A stretch of DNA of 64,000 bases from Leptolyngbya sp. NIES-2104 (GCF_001485215.1 NZ_BBWW01000001.1:2976001-3040000); one strand, 5' to 3'; numbered from the stretch's first letter, positions 27,317 to 36,126 are shown. Numbers and translations are program-made. The notes: generated by a model from the letters alone, not told the origin.

Positions 27317-28408
27317 ATGTCTTCGATCGCGACTTTCTTCCGCACCCTACCCGAAACCCTTCAGCAACCCATTGCACTCGCGATGTTAGGGTCAGTCGGA
27401 GCGCATCTTATCGTCTTCGCCACATTGCCCGCGTTCACGTCTTCAACAGAACCGCGCCCAGAAGCCGAAGTGCGCCGCGTTCGACTGCTTGAACCGCCTC
27501 AAGGTAGCCCGAATTCGCAGATTGCTCGATCGCAGATTGGACTGCCCCCCGTTCCCAATACGCCCAACAGCAAAATTCAACTACCGATCGCGCAAGGCGG
27601 AAATTCTCCACTTCCAAATCCGCTCTACACCATTCCCGATTTGAATCCGGTTCCGGTTCCGAATCCCCCTCCTCAGCTTTCGCCTCAAGAGAGAGCTGCA
27701 ATTCTGCAAAGAATTAACGAGTACAATCGCCGCATTGCTGAGCGCCAGCGGCAAATTGAACGCCAACAAGCCCAGGCGAATAATCCTCCGAAACCGCCCA
27801 CGCCGCCCGCATCACCGACCCCTACGATCGCACCCGGTACAAACTTGACACCCTTCGATCCAAGCGTGCTGGCAAACCAACCAACGGCACCCCAGGGTAC
27901 TGCAACCCCTCAACCAACCACAACGCCCTCTCCTACTCCCACAACCACCCCACAAACTCCAACTAATCGACCTGAGATCGATCGAAATAATCAACTTCTA
28001 GCAGCTACTCGCTACATTCCTGAAGGTACCTCGCGGAACGACTATCTCCAGGGCACAGCAAATCTCACCGCGCAATTAAATACGCGATTCCCGAATACTT
28101 GGGACTATACCCGCTTGCAATCCGAACCCAAAGAACTCGACTATCCTCTGCCGTTTGCACTGCAAAATTACCAGCAAAATGCGATCGCGGTCGCAGTCTT
28201 CGTGGGCAAAGATGGCAAGCCGTTACCCAATCAGCCCCCCGTTGCCTTGAATAGTACGGGATATAAGATTTTGAATGATAAAGCGATCGAGATTGCACAG
28301 AAAGATGCCAATCAGCCGAATCGATTCCCGGCGATTGATCAGGATCGGCTCCGAGTGTTTGTCTATGAATTTAAATTCAAAGCGCCGAACACTCAGCCTG
28401 TTTCGTAA
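27317..28408 (+). CDS. TonB-like proline-rich membrane protein
   Basis: This 363-residue protein has the layout of an energy transducer. One N-terminal membrane span lies at residues about 18-40 (IALAMLGSVGAHLIVFATLP). It is followed by a long Pro/Thr/Gln-rich rod with a charged helix (RINEYNRRIAERQRQIERQ) at about 128-146. The C-terminal folded domain (about 245-355) includes YQQNAIAVAVFVGKDGKPL. Cyanobacterial proteins of this type are often annotated TonB-like or as energy transducer TonB. No exbB/exbD or receptor is adjacent. Assignment rests on layout rather than clear motif identity. Confidence 0.6.
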   Translation: MSSIATFFRTLPETLQQPIALAMLGSVGAHLIVFATLPAFTSSTEPRPEAEVRRVRLLEPPQGSPNSQIARSQIGLPPVPNTPNSKIQLPIAQGGNSPLPNPLYTIPDLNPVPVPNPPPQLSPQERAAILQRINEYNRRIAERQRQIERQQAQANNPPKPPTPPASPTPTIAPGTNLTPFDPSVLANQPTAPQGTATPQPTTTPSPTPTTTPQTPTNRPEIDRNNQLLAATRYIPEGTSRNDYLQGTANLTAQLNTRFPNTWDYTRLQSEPKELDYPLPFALQNYQQNAIAVAVFVGKDGKPLPNQPPVALNSTGYKILNDKAIEIAQKDANQPNRFPAIDQDRLRVFVYEFKFKAPNTQPVS

Positions 28409-28410
28409 AC

Positions 28411-29298
28411 CTACGATCGACGCACATTCAGACAACACCAATCGCCGCGCTTCCAAAGTGCTGCAACAATCCAGCCGTTTGCCTCTAAAGTATCGGCAAC
28501 AGGTTTCGCTTGTTCTAATAAAATCCCGCTCAAGATTCCCCAACTGGTAGATTTAACGAGCGGTGTCCACTGTGGAATCAAATCGATGATAACTTCCGCC
28601 AAAATATTACAAACTAAACCCTCGACAGGCTGATCAATAAGTTTGATTAAGTCTGCCACACTGCCTTGATCGACGATTAAACGGCTTGGATCAAGGTGAT
28701 TCAGTTCGATGTTCTCTTTAGTCGCTTTGACTGCTAACGGGTCAGTATCAACCGCATAAGCTTTCTTTACACCCATCAACAATGCACCGACTGAGAGAAT
28801 CCCAGAACCACAACCGATATCCGCGATCGTAATTTCTCCCGGATCAACTCCCAACCGCATCTCTAACGCTTCTAAACAGAGTTGCGTCGTCGCATGATCT
28901 CCCGTTCCAAATGCGACACCCGGTTCAAGCTGCATCACAATTCGATCGGTTTTCGGTACGGGCAACCAAGCGGGATTAATGAGAAAGCGATCGCCAATTT
29001 CTTGAGGCTTCCAGTACGTTTTCCAGCTACTCGACCAATCTTCCTCGTCGATGATGCGCCATTGTACGATCGGGGCGAGTAACTTCATGCAGAGCGCATC
29101 TTGCTTTAGCAACAAAGAGAACGCTGATAGATCTAACAACTGAGCTTGTTGCTGAGGCAAATAGCCAGAAACCACACAAGATGAACCCTGTGATTGACTC
29201 GCAGCACCACGACAGCCGAAGGTATCAAACCGCCAAATTGCCGTCTCTTCAAGAGCCGCATCACAGAAAACCTGAATTTCCCACCAACTGTTTGACAT
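28411..29298 (-). CDS. prmA: Ribosomal protein L11 methyltransferase
   Basis: PrmA trimethylates ribosomal protein L11. The 295-residue chain has an N-terminal substrate-binding domain starting [18 protein letters not shown] and a linker region. The SAM fold follows with [37 protein letters not shown] and the NILAEVI motif close to the catalytic loop. The gene ends 2 bases from the convergent TonB-like gene. Confidence 0.93.
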   Translation of the reverse strand: MSNSWWEIQVFCDAALEETAIWRFDTFGCRGAASQSQGSSCVVSGYLPQQQAQLLDLSAFSLLLKQDALCMKLLAPIVQWRIIDEEDWSSSWKTYWKPQEIGDRFLINPAWLPVPKTDRIVMQLEPGVAFGTGDHATTQLCLEALEMRLGVDPGEITIADIGCGSGILSVGALLMGVKKAYAVDTDPLAVKATKENIELNHLDPSRLIVDQGSVADLIKLIDQPVEGLVCNILAEVIIDLIPQWTPLVKSTSWGILSGILLEQAKPVADTLEANGWIVAALWKRGDWCCLNVRRS

Positions 29299-29362
29299 CG
29301 TGTTTAAGAATAAGGGTGAAATCTGGGATGTGTTTTTAATACCTTCTCACTGCGTTGTTCAC

Positions 29363-29490
29363 CCGCCCCGGAATGGAATTCGGGGCTAATCGAACGAAGT
29401 CCACTGAAGGGGACTGAAAGGCAAGTTGAGTATCTTTAGTCCGTTTCAACGGACTTCGCACTGTTAGCCCCGAATTCCATTCCGGGGCGG
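29363..29490. mobile_element. MITE-like palindromic element, copy 3 (subtype B)
   Basis: Core arms are CCGCCCCGGAATGG and CCATTCCGGGGCGG, with inner stems GTCCACTGAAGGGGAC and GTCCGTTTCAACGGAC. The inner stems are in the opposite order to copy 2, so it is inserted in the reverse orientation. Outer arms extend it to about 29329-29528. Confidence 0.85.
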
Positions 29491-29543
29491 ATGTGAACGA
29501 AGCGGAGAACTTTAGCACGCTCTAACCTCCACCCTCAGCGAAT

Positions 29544-31124
29544 CTACAAAGTAACGGTGTAAGCGTCTCGAATTCCAGAGACATCCTTAATTTGATTCAG
29601 AATGTTCTCTGGCAGCGGATCATCAATGCTCAGAACCATCACCGCATCGCCCCGAACAATCTTCCGCCCGACCTGCATACTGGCAATGTTCACATTCGAT
29701 TCACCCAACAATGAACCAATTCGCCCAATGATTCCCGGTGTGTCTCGGTGCAATGTAAACAACATATAGCGATTCGGGGGAACGTTCACTGGAAACTCAT
29801 TGATGCTGGTGATACGAATTTCATCATCTCCGAGCAATGCACCTGTCACCGAATGTTCTCCGAGTGTTCCCTTAGCTGATAGATGCAATGAGCCTGCATA
29901 GTCTTTAATTGAAGCATCGCGAGTTTCAATTACTCTGATTCCACGCTCTTTTGCTTCAATGCTGGCGTTCACAAAATTTACGCGCTCTTGAAGTGCAGGC
30001 GATAACAATCCTTTTAAGGCAGCAATAACGATCGGTTGACTTTGATTCGTTGCCAAATCCCCGCGCAGCCCGATGTTCAGCGATTCGATTCGTCCGCCTG
30101 CTAACTGTCCGACCATCTTTCCGAGCGTTTCTGCTAACAGTAAGTAAGGTTTCAGTTGCTCCATCACTTCAGGACGCAAGCCCGGAATGTTTACCGCCGA
30201 TCGAGCAGGCTCACCGAGCAAGACATCACGAATTTGTTCTGCAACATCGATCGCCACGTTCACCTGAGCTTCTTCGGTCGAAGCTCCTAAGTGGGGTGTG
30301 AGAACCATTTCCTTACCCAAAGCTTTGAGCGGTGATTCTCCAAGAGGTTCAGCCGAGAACACATCGAGTGCGGCTCCGGCAATTTTTCCAGCCTTGAGGG
30401 CTTCCGCGATCGCAGTTTCATCAATGATTCCACCCCGCGCACAGTTAATGATGCGAACGTTCGGTTTCATTTTCGCGATCGCGGCTGCATTAATCAGATT
30501 CGCTGTCTCTGGAGTTTTGGGAATGTGCAGCGTAATGTAATCCGCAGATTGAAACAAGACATCCAATTCCACCAAACTACAGCCCAATTGTTCCGCTCGT
30601 TCAACTGAGATAAACGGATCATACGCGAGCAGTTTCATGCCCATTGCTCGTGCGACCGTCGCAACGTGCGCTCCAATTTTTCCTAAACCAACGACACCTA
30701 GAGTTTTGTTATAGACCTCGTTTCCGGTGTAGCTTTTGCGATCCCATTTTCCTTGTTTTAGCTTTTCATTCGCTTCGGGAATATAGCGCGACAGAGACAG
30801 CATCATTGCTAAAGTATGTTCTGCGGCAGCGATCGTATTTCCTTCTGGCGAATTGACGACAATAATTCCTCTTCGGGTCGCCGCAGGGACATCGACGTTA
30901 TCGACTCCCACGCCTGCCCGTCCGATGATTTTCAAATTGCGTCCAGCTTCGATCACTTCAGCAGTGACCCGTGTTCCAGAGCGAATCATCAGCGCATCAT
31001 ATTCTGGAATCACTTCAACAAGCTGCGAGGGGCTGAGGTCAGTTTTGACATCAACTTGTGCGACTTGGGACAAAATATCGATTCCAACTTGGTCGATCGG
31101 ATCAGAAACAAGAACCTTGGGCAT
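29544..31124 (-). CDS. serA: D-3-phosphoglycerate dehydrogenase
   Basis: SerA oxidises 3-phosphoglycerate in the first committed step of serine synthesis. The ATG at 31124 gives [18 protein letters not shown] and 526 residues. The Rossmann motif [14 protein letters not shown], the catalytic region [11 protein letters not shown] and [13 protein letters not shown] are present. A long intervening (ASB) domain and a C-terminal ACT domain ([22 protein letters not shown]) follow, making it the type 1 long form likely subject to serine feedback. The longer frame to 31208 is rejected because its N-terminus is not family-like. Confidence 0.95.
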   Translation of the reverse strand: MPKVLVSDPIDQVGIDILSQVAQVDVKTDLSPSQLVEVIPEYDALMIRSGTRVTAEVIEAGRNLKIIGRAGVGVDNVDVPAATRRGIIVVNSPEGNTIAAAEHTLAMMLSLSRYIPEANEKLKQGKWDRKSYTGNEVYNKTLGVVGLGKIGAHVATVARAMGMKLLAYDPFISVERAEQLGCSLVELDVLFQSADYITLHIPKTPETANLINAAAIAKMKPNVRIINCARGGIIDETAIAEALKAGKIAGAALDVFSAEPLGESPLKALGKEMVLTPHLGASTEEAQVNVAIDVAEQIRDVLLGEPARSAVNIPGLRPEVMEQLKPYLLLAETLGKMVGQLAGGRIESLNIGLRGDLATNQSQPIVIAALKGLLSPALQERVNFVNASIEAKERGIRVIETRDASIKDYAGSLHLSAKGTLGEHSVTGALLGDDEIRITSINEFPVNVPPNRYMLFTLHRDTPGIIGRIGSLLGESNVNIASMQVGRKIVRGDAVMVLSIDDPLPENILNQIKDVSGIRDAYTVTL

Positions 31125-31297
31125 AACGGCGGCGAAGAGAGTGACTATCTTGCGAAAAATTCTGTATCGGATTTTTCCACAAGTAGTCATTCTAGTAGAT
31201 CCCGGCAACTCCCCCCTTCATTCTTTGAAAAGTTTTCGATTTGAGTCTTGACGCTGCCTTTAAGAGGATGGTTGAAAAGTTGTCGTTCGTTGCAATT

Positions 31298-31423
31298 CCC
31301 GCCCTGAAATGAATTTCGGGCTAATTGACGCAAGTCCATTGAAATGGACTAAGAACCTGAAACTGCCTCCCAGTCTACTTCAGTAGACTTTCCACGATTA
31401 GCCCGAAATTCATTTCAGGGCGG
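31298..31423. mobile_element. MITE-like palindromic element, copy 4 (subtype A)
   Basis: Core arms are CCCGCCCTGAAAT and ATTTCAGGGCGGG. Its outer right arm (AGCAATCGAAGCGAAAAGAC, then CTTTCTATACG) is nearly the reverse complement of the left arm of copy 1. It lies between the divergent serA and Uma2 genes, with full extent about 31267-31470. Confidence 0.85.
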
Positions 31424-31473
31424 GAAGCAATCGAAGCGAAAAGACTTTCTATACGTTTCAAACACCCTTTAAG

Positions 31474-32229
31474 ATGAAAACAGCGTTACTAGAGCCTTCG
31501 ATTATGGTTCGTTTAGATGCGACTTTACCCCAAGCGGAAATTTCAGAAGACCTTGAAGCCGTTAAATTTCCGCCGCCTAACCTCTACAGCGACGAACCTC
31601 CTCTGGAATCTGATTTTCACCGAGATCAAATTAATCTGTTAATTCGATTGCTTAAATATTGGTGGAACGATCGCAATGATTTCTACATTTCCGGCAATTT
31701 GACCGTCTATTACAACGAACAGCAGCTAAGAAAGCGGGATTTTCGCGGTCCAGATGTTTTCGTAGTGTTAGGAGCCGAAAAGCGCGATCGACGCAGTTGG
31801 GCAATTTGGGAAGAAGGCGGCAAATATCCAAACGTTGTGATTGAATTACTTTCAAGTTCTACGGCAACGGTCGATCGCGGTAAGAAAAAAGATCTGTATC
31901 AAGATGTGTGGCGCGTTCCAGAATATTACTGGTTCCATCCCGAAACGATGGAATTCGCTGGATTCCGATTAATTGGCGGGACGTATATCGAAATCGAGCC
32001 GACCGAAAGCGGCAGACTCAAGAGCGAACAATTAGAACTTGAACTTGGGATTCACGATCGTAAACTACGCTGGTTCACGGCAGAGGGAGATCTCATTCCC
32101 TTACCTGAAGAAGCAGAACGCCAAGAAGCAGAACAAGCAAGGCAGCAAGTAGAACAGGAACGACAAGCGAGAGAGCGGTTGGAAAACTATTTACGATCGC
32201 AAGGGATCGATCCGGATCAGTTGACCTGA
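31474..32229 (+). CDS. Uma2 family endonuclease-like protein
   Basis: A 251-residue member of the Uma2 family (PD-(D/E)XK fold), greatly expanded in cyanobacteria. The core is visible as HRDQINLLIRLLKYWW, KRDFRGPDVFVVLG (Asp), PNVVIELLSSSTATVDRGKK (Glu and Lys) and DLYQDVWRVPEYYWFHPE. The last 50 residues are a charged coiled coil (EEAERQEAEQARQQVEQE) ending in LRSQGIDPDQL, a tail repeated in many cyanobacterial members. The ATG at 31504 is an alternative start. The biological role of these stand-alone proteins is not established. Confidence 0.85.
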   Translation: MKTALLEPSIMVRLDATLPQAEISEDLEAVKFPPPNLYSDEPPLESDFHRDQINLLIRLLKYWWNDRNDFYISGNLTVYYNEQQLRKRDFRGPDVFVVLGAEKRDRRSWAIWEEGGKYPNVVIELLSSSTATVDRGKKKDLYQDVWRVPEYYWFHPETMEFAGFRLIGGTYIEIEPTESGRLKSEQLELELGIHDRKLRWFTAEGDLIPLPEEAERQEAEQARQQVEQERQARERLENYLRSQGIDPDQLT

Positions 32230-32261
32230 TAAGATGCCTAAGACGAAAGATGGTGATATCA

Positions 32262-32546
32262 ATGAGTACCGAAAATACGACGGGTGCAGATGCGATCGAT
32301 GAAGCGATCTCCAGAGGCATCGATTTCGATGGTTCTCCGATCCCAACTGAGAAATTAGATTTGTACCACAAAGTCATGGCATTGGAAGCGGGACGGCAGC
32401 GCAGTGGAGTCTCGAATACAATGCGATCGCGAATTGTCCGCATCGGTGCAAAACACATTCCTCAAGCTGACCTGAATCAATTGCTCGAAGCAGCAGGATT
32501 CGCACCGCTCAAAGAGAAAGAAATCGCCTTCTTCTACAACAAATAA
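32262..32546 (+). CDS. DUF4090-like small cyanobacterial protein
   Basis: About 94 residues. It begins MSTENTTGADAIDEAISRG and contains SIRTEKLDLYHKVMALEAG-like helices (PTEKLDLYHKVMALEAGRQ) and a basic stretch MRSRIVRIGAKHIPQADL. I recall it as the DUF4090 family, conserved in cyanobacteria with no known function. GGTGA before the ATG at 32262 favours that start over 32250. The stop overlaps the start of the next enzyme gene (TAATG). Confidence 0.7.
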   Translation: MSTENTTGADAIDEAISRGIDFDGSPIPTEKLDLYHKVMALEAGRQRSGVSNTMRSRIVRIGAKHIPQADLNQLLEAAGFAPLKEKEIAFFYNK

Positions 32547-33556
32547 TGTCTGTCACCTACTCGGATATCTTAGCGGCTGCCGATCGTCTCTCAGGAGTCG
32601 CACACCGAACACCTGTGATCACGTCGAATACAGTGAATCAAAAGACAGGCGCTCAAGTGTTTTTCAAGTGCGAGAACTTTCAGCGATCGGGGTCGTTTAA
32701 GTTCCGAGGGGCTTACAATGCGATGGCGCAACTGACTGATGAACAGCGAAAACGTGGTGTGATTGCTTATTCATCTGGAAATCATGGTCAGGCGTTAGCG
32801 TTAGCAGGTCAAATTCTGGATGTGCCAGTGACGATCGTGATGCCGAACGATGCGCCTGCGGTGAAAAAAGCTGCGACAGAGAGCTATGAAGCAGAAGTTA
32901 TCTTTTACAATCGCGCCTTTGAGAAACGGGAAGAGGTAGCGCGATCGATTGCAGATGATCGAGGTTTAACACTCATTCCCCCATTCGATTTTGCTCCCGT
33001 GATTGCTGGTCAGGGAACCGCAGCAAAAGAACTCATCGAAGAGGTGGGCGAATTAGATGTTTTACTCGTGTGCTGCGGAGGTGGGGGATTGTTATCGGGA
33101 TGTGCGATCGCAACCGATACTTTAGCTCCGAACTGTCAGATTATTGGAGTCGAACCCAAGCGGGCGGATGATGCGACGCGATCGTTCTACAGTAAAACAC
33201 TGCAAAGAATTGACAATCCGAATACGATCGCAGATGGCGCGAGAACAGCTTCACTCGGAGAACTAACTTTTCCGCTAATTCTGCAATATGTTGATGAAAT
33301 GGTGACTGTTTCCGAAGTAGCACTCTTACGAACGTTGTTCTTTGTATGGGAGCGGCTTAAGATTGTTATCGAACCGACTGGAGTTCTTGCGGCGACTGCA
33401 TTACTCGAAGGCATTGTTTCTTTTCCCGATGCCAAAGTGGGTGTGATTATCAGCGGCGGGAATGTGGATCTTAAAGAAGTTGGAAAGCTATTTACGAAAG
33501 CGAACACACGAGAGAAGGCTTCACAGCGTCGTCCGCTTGCTCCAGAACTGAGTTAG
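32546..33556 (+). CDS. PLP-dependent threonine dehydratase / serine racemase-type enzyme
   Basis: This 336-residue fold-type II PLP enzyme carries the lysine motif SGSFKFRGA (Lys52) and the cofactor phosphate loop CCGGGGLLSG at about 176-185. SSGNHGQALALA and ISGGNVDL complete the active site. It lacks a C-terminal ACT regulatory domain, so it is the short catabolic or racemase-like form, comparable to threo-3-hydroxyaspartate ammonia-lyase or serine racemase. The exact reaction cannot be decided by sequence alone. It is translationally coupled to the DUF4090-like gene. Confidence 0.87.
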   Translation: MSVTYSDILAAADRLSGVAHRTPVITSNTVNQKTGAQVFFKCENFQRSGSFKFRGAYNAMAQLTDEQRKRGVIAYSSGNHGQALALAGQILDVPVTIVMPNDAPAVKKAATESYEAEVIFYNRAFEKREEVARSIADDRGLTLIPPFDFAPVIAGQGTAAKELIEEVGELDVLLVCCGGGGLLSGCAIATDTLAPNCQIIGVEPKRADDATRSFYSKTLQRIDNPNTIADGARTASLGELTFPLILQYVDEMVTVSEVALLRTLFFVWERLKIVIEPTGVLAATALLEGIVSFPDAKVGVIISGGNVDLKEVGKLFTKANTREKASQRRPLAPELS

Positions 33557-33559
33557 GAC

Positions 33560-33750
33560 GTGTTTTAACAACTCTTCGCTTCGGTCATGTCCGCCCCGAA
33601 TTCCATTCCGGGGCTAAGGGTGCGAGGTCCGTTTCAACGGACTGAAGATGCTGGTTTTAGCTTTTAGTCCCCTTCAGTGGACTTCGTTCTACTAGCCCCG
33701 AATTCCATTCCGGGGCGGGCGAACACTGCAGCGAGAGGGTTTTAAAACAC
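33560..33750. mobile_element. MITE-like palindromic element, copy 5 (subtype B), complete
   Basis: This is the clearest copy. Outer termini GTGTTTTAA (33560-33568) and TTAAAACAC (33742-33750) are perfect inverted repeats. Inside lie the core arms CCGCCCCGAATTCC / ATTCCGGGGCGG and the stems GTCCGTTTCAACGGAC and GTCCCCTTCAGTGGAC. It spans about 191 bp and has no ORF. Confidence 0.88.
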
Positions 33751-33860
33751 ATCCCAAGAATTTTCGGAACAGATTAGACCTCCGTTGTAGCTTCCAGCAA
33801 GAGGAGTGGAACTATCGCTGGGTACGCTAATTCTATCCAACTCAAACAGGACAAATCTTT

Positions 33861-34676
33861 ATGCAAGCATCCCTGAATCGTCGATCGATGATTCCGACAG
33901 TCGTTGCAGTTGCCCTACTCGGATTCGGTGGACTCGTGACCTTATTTCGCTCGGTCACTGTGATCCAAACTGGAGAAATTGGCATTGTTGATCTCTATGG
34001 TCAAGTTTCTGATCAACCCCTCACCCCCGGAATTCACCTAAAAAATCCAATGGCTCGATTGACCACGTTTTCCACTCAGATTCGTGAAGTCAAAGAGACA
34101 CTGGAAACCCCAACCAAAGATGGTTTGATGCTCACCGTTGATGTAAGCGTTCTTTATCGCATTGATCCGAGTAAAGCAAAACAGCTTTATCAAACGATTG
34201 GCACGAACTATGAAGACGTGATTTTAGTGCCGCAGATTCGATCAGTGATTCGGGCGGCAACTGCAACTTATCAATTCAACACGATTTACACCAGCGATCG
34301 CGAAAAGCTTGCTCAACAGCTTCGGGACAATTTGAACAAAACATTAAGCGATCGCGGCATCATCATCGAAGAAGCTCCGTTACGCAGTGTCAAACTCCCA
34401 GACAGCATCTCACAATCGGTACAAGAACGGCTCAAAGCAGAGCAAGACAGTCAGCGCATGAAGTTTGTTCTCGACAAAGAGCGGCAAGAAGCAGAACGCA
34501 AACGAATCGAAGCTCAAGGAAATTCAGATGCACAAAAGATTTTGGCGCAAGGATTGACTGACCAAACGCTGCGATTTAAGCAGATTGAAGCGATGCAAGA
34601 ATTAGCAAAATCTCAGAACTCCAAAGTGATTGTGATGAATGGCAATCAAAATGCTCCTGTAATGTTGCAACCTTAG
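33861..34676 (+). CDS. SPFH/prohibitin family membrane protein
   Basis: A 271-residue protein with an N-terminal membrane anchor at about 9-28 (MIPTVVAVALLGFGGLVTLF) and the SPFH core VIQTGEIGIVDLYGQV ... PGIHLKNPMARLTTF. The domain continues through VDVSVLYRIDPSKAKQLYQ, and a coiled coil (LKAEQDSQRMKFVLDKERQ...EAERKRIEAQG) follows at about 190-225. Prohibitin-type proteins form ring scaffolds that control membrane proteases and membrane quality in the inner or thylakoid membrane. It is monocistronic, just after a MITE copy. Confidence 0.9.
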   Translation: MQASLNRRSMIPTVVAVALLGFGGLVTLFRSVTVIQTGEIGIVDLYGQVSDQPLTPGIHLKNPMARLTTFSTQIREVKETLETPTKDGLMLTVDVSVLYRIDPSKAKQLYQTIGTNYEDVILVPQIRSVIRAATATYQFNTIYTSDREKLAQQLRDNLNKTLSDRGIIIEEAPLRSVKLPDSISQSVQERLKAEQDSQRMKFVLDKERQEAERKRIEAQGNSDAQKILAQGLTDQTLRFKQIEAMQELAKSQNSKVIVMNGNQNAPVMLQP

Positions 34677-34703
34677 AAAATTTCGGAAATATCTGGACAG
34701 ATT

Positions 34704-34750
34704 TGTAATATATATGTAGTATAAGACCAGAGTGTACTACATATAATACA
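34704..34750. promoter_or_regulatory. Promoter/operator-like region with TGTA(A/G)TA motifs
   Basis: TGTAATATATATGTAGTATA lies at 34704-34723, and its inverted form GTACTACATATAATACA at 34734-34750. TATAAT (34742-34747) is a good -10 element. The same short motif recurs before the small ORF at 35556, suggesting a shared regulator. Confidence 0.5.
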
Positions 34751-34909
34751 CCGCTATGATTTACAGTCTCTTTTCTTTCTATCACCGCACCGATTCCAAC
34801 CCGATCGTTTCGGGGAAAGGCGCGTGTGCGTCAGAAAACTGGCTGAAAAATCATCGAATAAGCGGGCGAGACAGGTAAATCCCAGTCTTTAGCAACATTT
34901 TCACGATTT

Positions 34910-34946
34910 CCCCGCTTCTAACACACCAGAAGCGGGGTTCTTTTTT
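34910..34946 (+). terminator. Leader terminator before the HNH gene
   Basis: CCCCGCTTCT and AGAAGCGGGG form a perfect 10-bp stem followed by TTC and six T. The ribosome site AGGAGG begins in the next base and the HNH start is at 34961. A terminator in this position could act as an attenuator of the HNH gene, or end a short leader RNA starting near 34754. Confidence 0.75.
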
Positions 34947-34960
34947 AGGAGGAAATCGTC

Positions 34961-35479
34961 ATGCAGGCAACTGAACCACACATATTACAGGCATCGATCG
35001 TCGTTTTTTCCAGAAACTATCTCCCGATCGGTCGCATCAACATCAAACGCGCCATTGTGTTAATCCTCACCGGACAAGCCGAAGCGATCGACTTTGATGA
35101 TGCACGTCAGTGGGAAGTGCGATCGCCCAACGTCGTACTACAAGTGTCGGAACACATCCGTTTAACCGGAGCCAACCCAGAACGCCACTGGAAAACGCCC
35201 GCTGTCAGCCGCCGAGAAATCCTCCGCCGTGACAATCACACCTGCCAGTACTGCGGCAGCACTAAGCATTTAACGATCGATCACGTGATTCCCCGTTCCA
35301 AAGGTGGAACTCACACTTGGGATAACGTCGTAACGGCTTGCGCGACTTGTAATTCTAAAAAGAGCGATCGCTTTCTTTCTGAACTTGGGATGAAGCTCAA
35401 AGCTAAGCCAAAACCGCCGATTCACCCTGCGATCGCCTTTGCTGAACAGTTCTGGCAAGCCTCCGAAAAAAAGTTGTAG
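34961..35479 (+). CDS. HNH endonuclease
   Basis: A 172-residue single-domain HNH nuclease. The core at residues about 85-140 reads CQYCGSTKHLTIDHVIPRSK, then a WDNVVTACATCNSKKSD stretch. This gives the two zinc-binding CxxC pairs and the catalytic DH. The N-terminal 80 residues (FSRNYLPIGRINIKRAIVL) match the extended form common in cyanobacteria and phages. AGGAGG lies 8 bases before the ATG. It sits at the head of a tRNA array. HNH genes are often companions of mobile tRNA clusters, but no partner terminase or intron is present. Confidence 0.9.
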   Translation: MQATEPHILQASIVVFSRNYLPIGRINIKRAIVLILTGQAEAIDFDDARQWEVRSPNVVLQVSEHIRLTGANPERHWKTPAVSRREILRRDNHTCQYCGSTKHLTIDHVIPRSKGGTHTWDNVVTACATCNSKKSDRFLSELGMKLKAKPKPPIHPAIAFAEQFWQASEKKL

Positions 35480-35487
35480 TACACCCC

Positions 35488-35517
35488 TTGACAATTTTGT
35501 AATACATTTTGTAGTAT
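35488..35517 (+). promoter_or_regulatory. Putative promoter of small ORF and tRNA array
   Basis: TTGACA at 35488-35493 and TAGTAT at 35512-35517 are spaced 18 bases, close to the sigma-70 consensus. TGTAATAC, TGTAGTAT and TGTAGTAC repeats overlap and flank it (35499-35528). Confidence 0.6.
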
Positions 35518-35555
35518 TAATGTAGTACGAAAGAAGACAAACCGGAGGCGACGAA

Positions 35556-35717
35556 ATGATTCTGTTTCTGAGACATCCGAAATCAGATTCCTGGAACTTT
35601 AGCTGGGATCGTCGAAGAGAGCAAACCAGTGCTGAAATTCGCGATCGACGCAAACAAGCGGAAGCGATTTCAAAAGTGCAAAGTGAAAGCTTTTTGAAGT
35701 TCCGAACCTTGCTCTAA
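35556..35717 (+). CDS. Small 53-residue protein of unknown function
   Basis: The ORF reads MILFLRHPKSDSWNFSWDR..., then an Arg/Lys/Gln-rich helix ending in LKFRTLL. GGAGG is placed 7 bases before the ATG and a consensus promoter lies about 40 bases further up, so translation is credible. It is basic and may bind nucleic acid. It lies between the HNH gene and the tRNA array and could be co-transcribed with the tRNAs. No homologue is recognised. Confidence 0.5.
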   Translation: MILFLRHPKSDSWNFSWDRRREQTSAEIRDRRKQAEAISKVQSESFLKFRTLL

Positions 35718-35760
35718 CCAACATTCACACTGAACCATGAAAACTGAATAGTTCACGATC

Positions 35761-35785
35761 GAGGCAAGCTTTACCACCTTGCCTC
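35761..35785 (+). other. Hairpin just before the tRNA array
   Basis: GAGGCAAG and CTTGCCTC form a perfect 8-bp stem with a 9-base loop. No T-run follows. It lies 6 bases before the first tRNA and could be a processing or stability element. Confidence 0.5.
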
Positions 35786-35791
35786 ACCCTT

Positions 35792-35867
35792 GAGGATGTA
35801 GCTCAGTCTGGTCTAGAGCGCTTGTCTGTCGAACAAGAAGCCGCGAGTTCAAATCTCGTCATCCTCG
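35792..35867 (+). tRNA. tRNA-Asp (GTC), array copy
   Basis: Acceptor GAGGATG/CATCCTC, anticodon loop CTGTCGA (GTC), T loop TTCAAAT, discriminator G, followed by CCT. It duplicates the decoding of the core tRNA-Asp at 5441-5514 but has a different acceptor stem. Confidence 0.92.
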
Positions 35868-35870
35868 CCT

Positions 35871-35942
35871 GTCCGGGTAGCCAAGTGGGAAGGCGGCAAA
35901 CTGCAAATCTGCTCAACGGGGGTTCGATTCCCCTCCCGGACT
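35871..35942 (+). tRNA. tRNA-Cys (GCA)
   Basis: Acceptor GTCCGGG/CCCGGAC, anticodon loop CTGCAAA (GCA), T arm GGGGTTCGATTCCCC, discriminator T as expected for Cys. CCA follows directly and is encoded. One A-C mismatch in the anticodon stem. Confidence 0.88.
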
Positions 35943-35963
35943 CCAATCTTTAATTTCAAACTG

Positions 35964-36034
35964 TGCAGTGTCCTGACGGTCAGGATCTTGATTCATATCC
36001 AAGACGATTCGGGGTTCAACTCCCCGCACTGCAA
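35964..36034 (+). tRNA. tRNA-Met-like (CAT), unusual
   Basis: Acceptor TGCAGTG/CACTGCA, anticodon loop TTCATAT (CAT), T arm CGGGGTTCAACTCCCCG, discriminator A and encoded CCA. The D arm is abnormally tight and the anticodon stem has a mismatch. CAT may mean elongator Met or Ile with modified C34. Confidence 0.7.
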
Positions 36035-36038
36035 CCAA

Positions 36039-36109
36039 GTAGGGATGGTGTAACGGTAGCATTTCGATCTCCAAAATCGACGATCTGAGTTCAAATCTCA
36101 GTCCCTGCG
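36039..36109 (+). tRNA. tRNA-Trp (CCA)
   Basis: Acceptor GTAGGGA/TCCCTGC (one G-U pair), anticodon stem TCGAT/ATCGA with loop CTCCAAA (CCA), T arm CTGAGTTCAAATCTCAG, discriminator G. The 3' CCA is encoded at 36110-36112. Confidence 0.9.
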
Positions 36110-36126
36110 CCAAATCAAATTTTCGT

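Noticed and set aside
31125-31208. Longer N-terminus for SerA
   Set aside because: The extra 28 residues do not resemble the family; MPKVLVSDP at 31124 is the conserved start.
34756-34878. 40-codon ORF (MIYSLFSFYHR...) in the HNH leader
   Set aside because: The ATG lies about 9 bases after a TATAAT box with no ribosome site; it would have to be leaderless. More likely part of the leader RNA.
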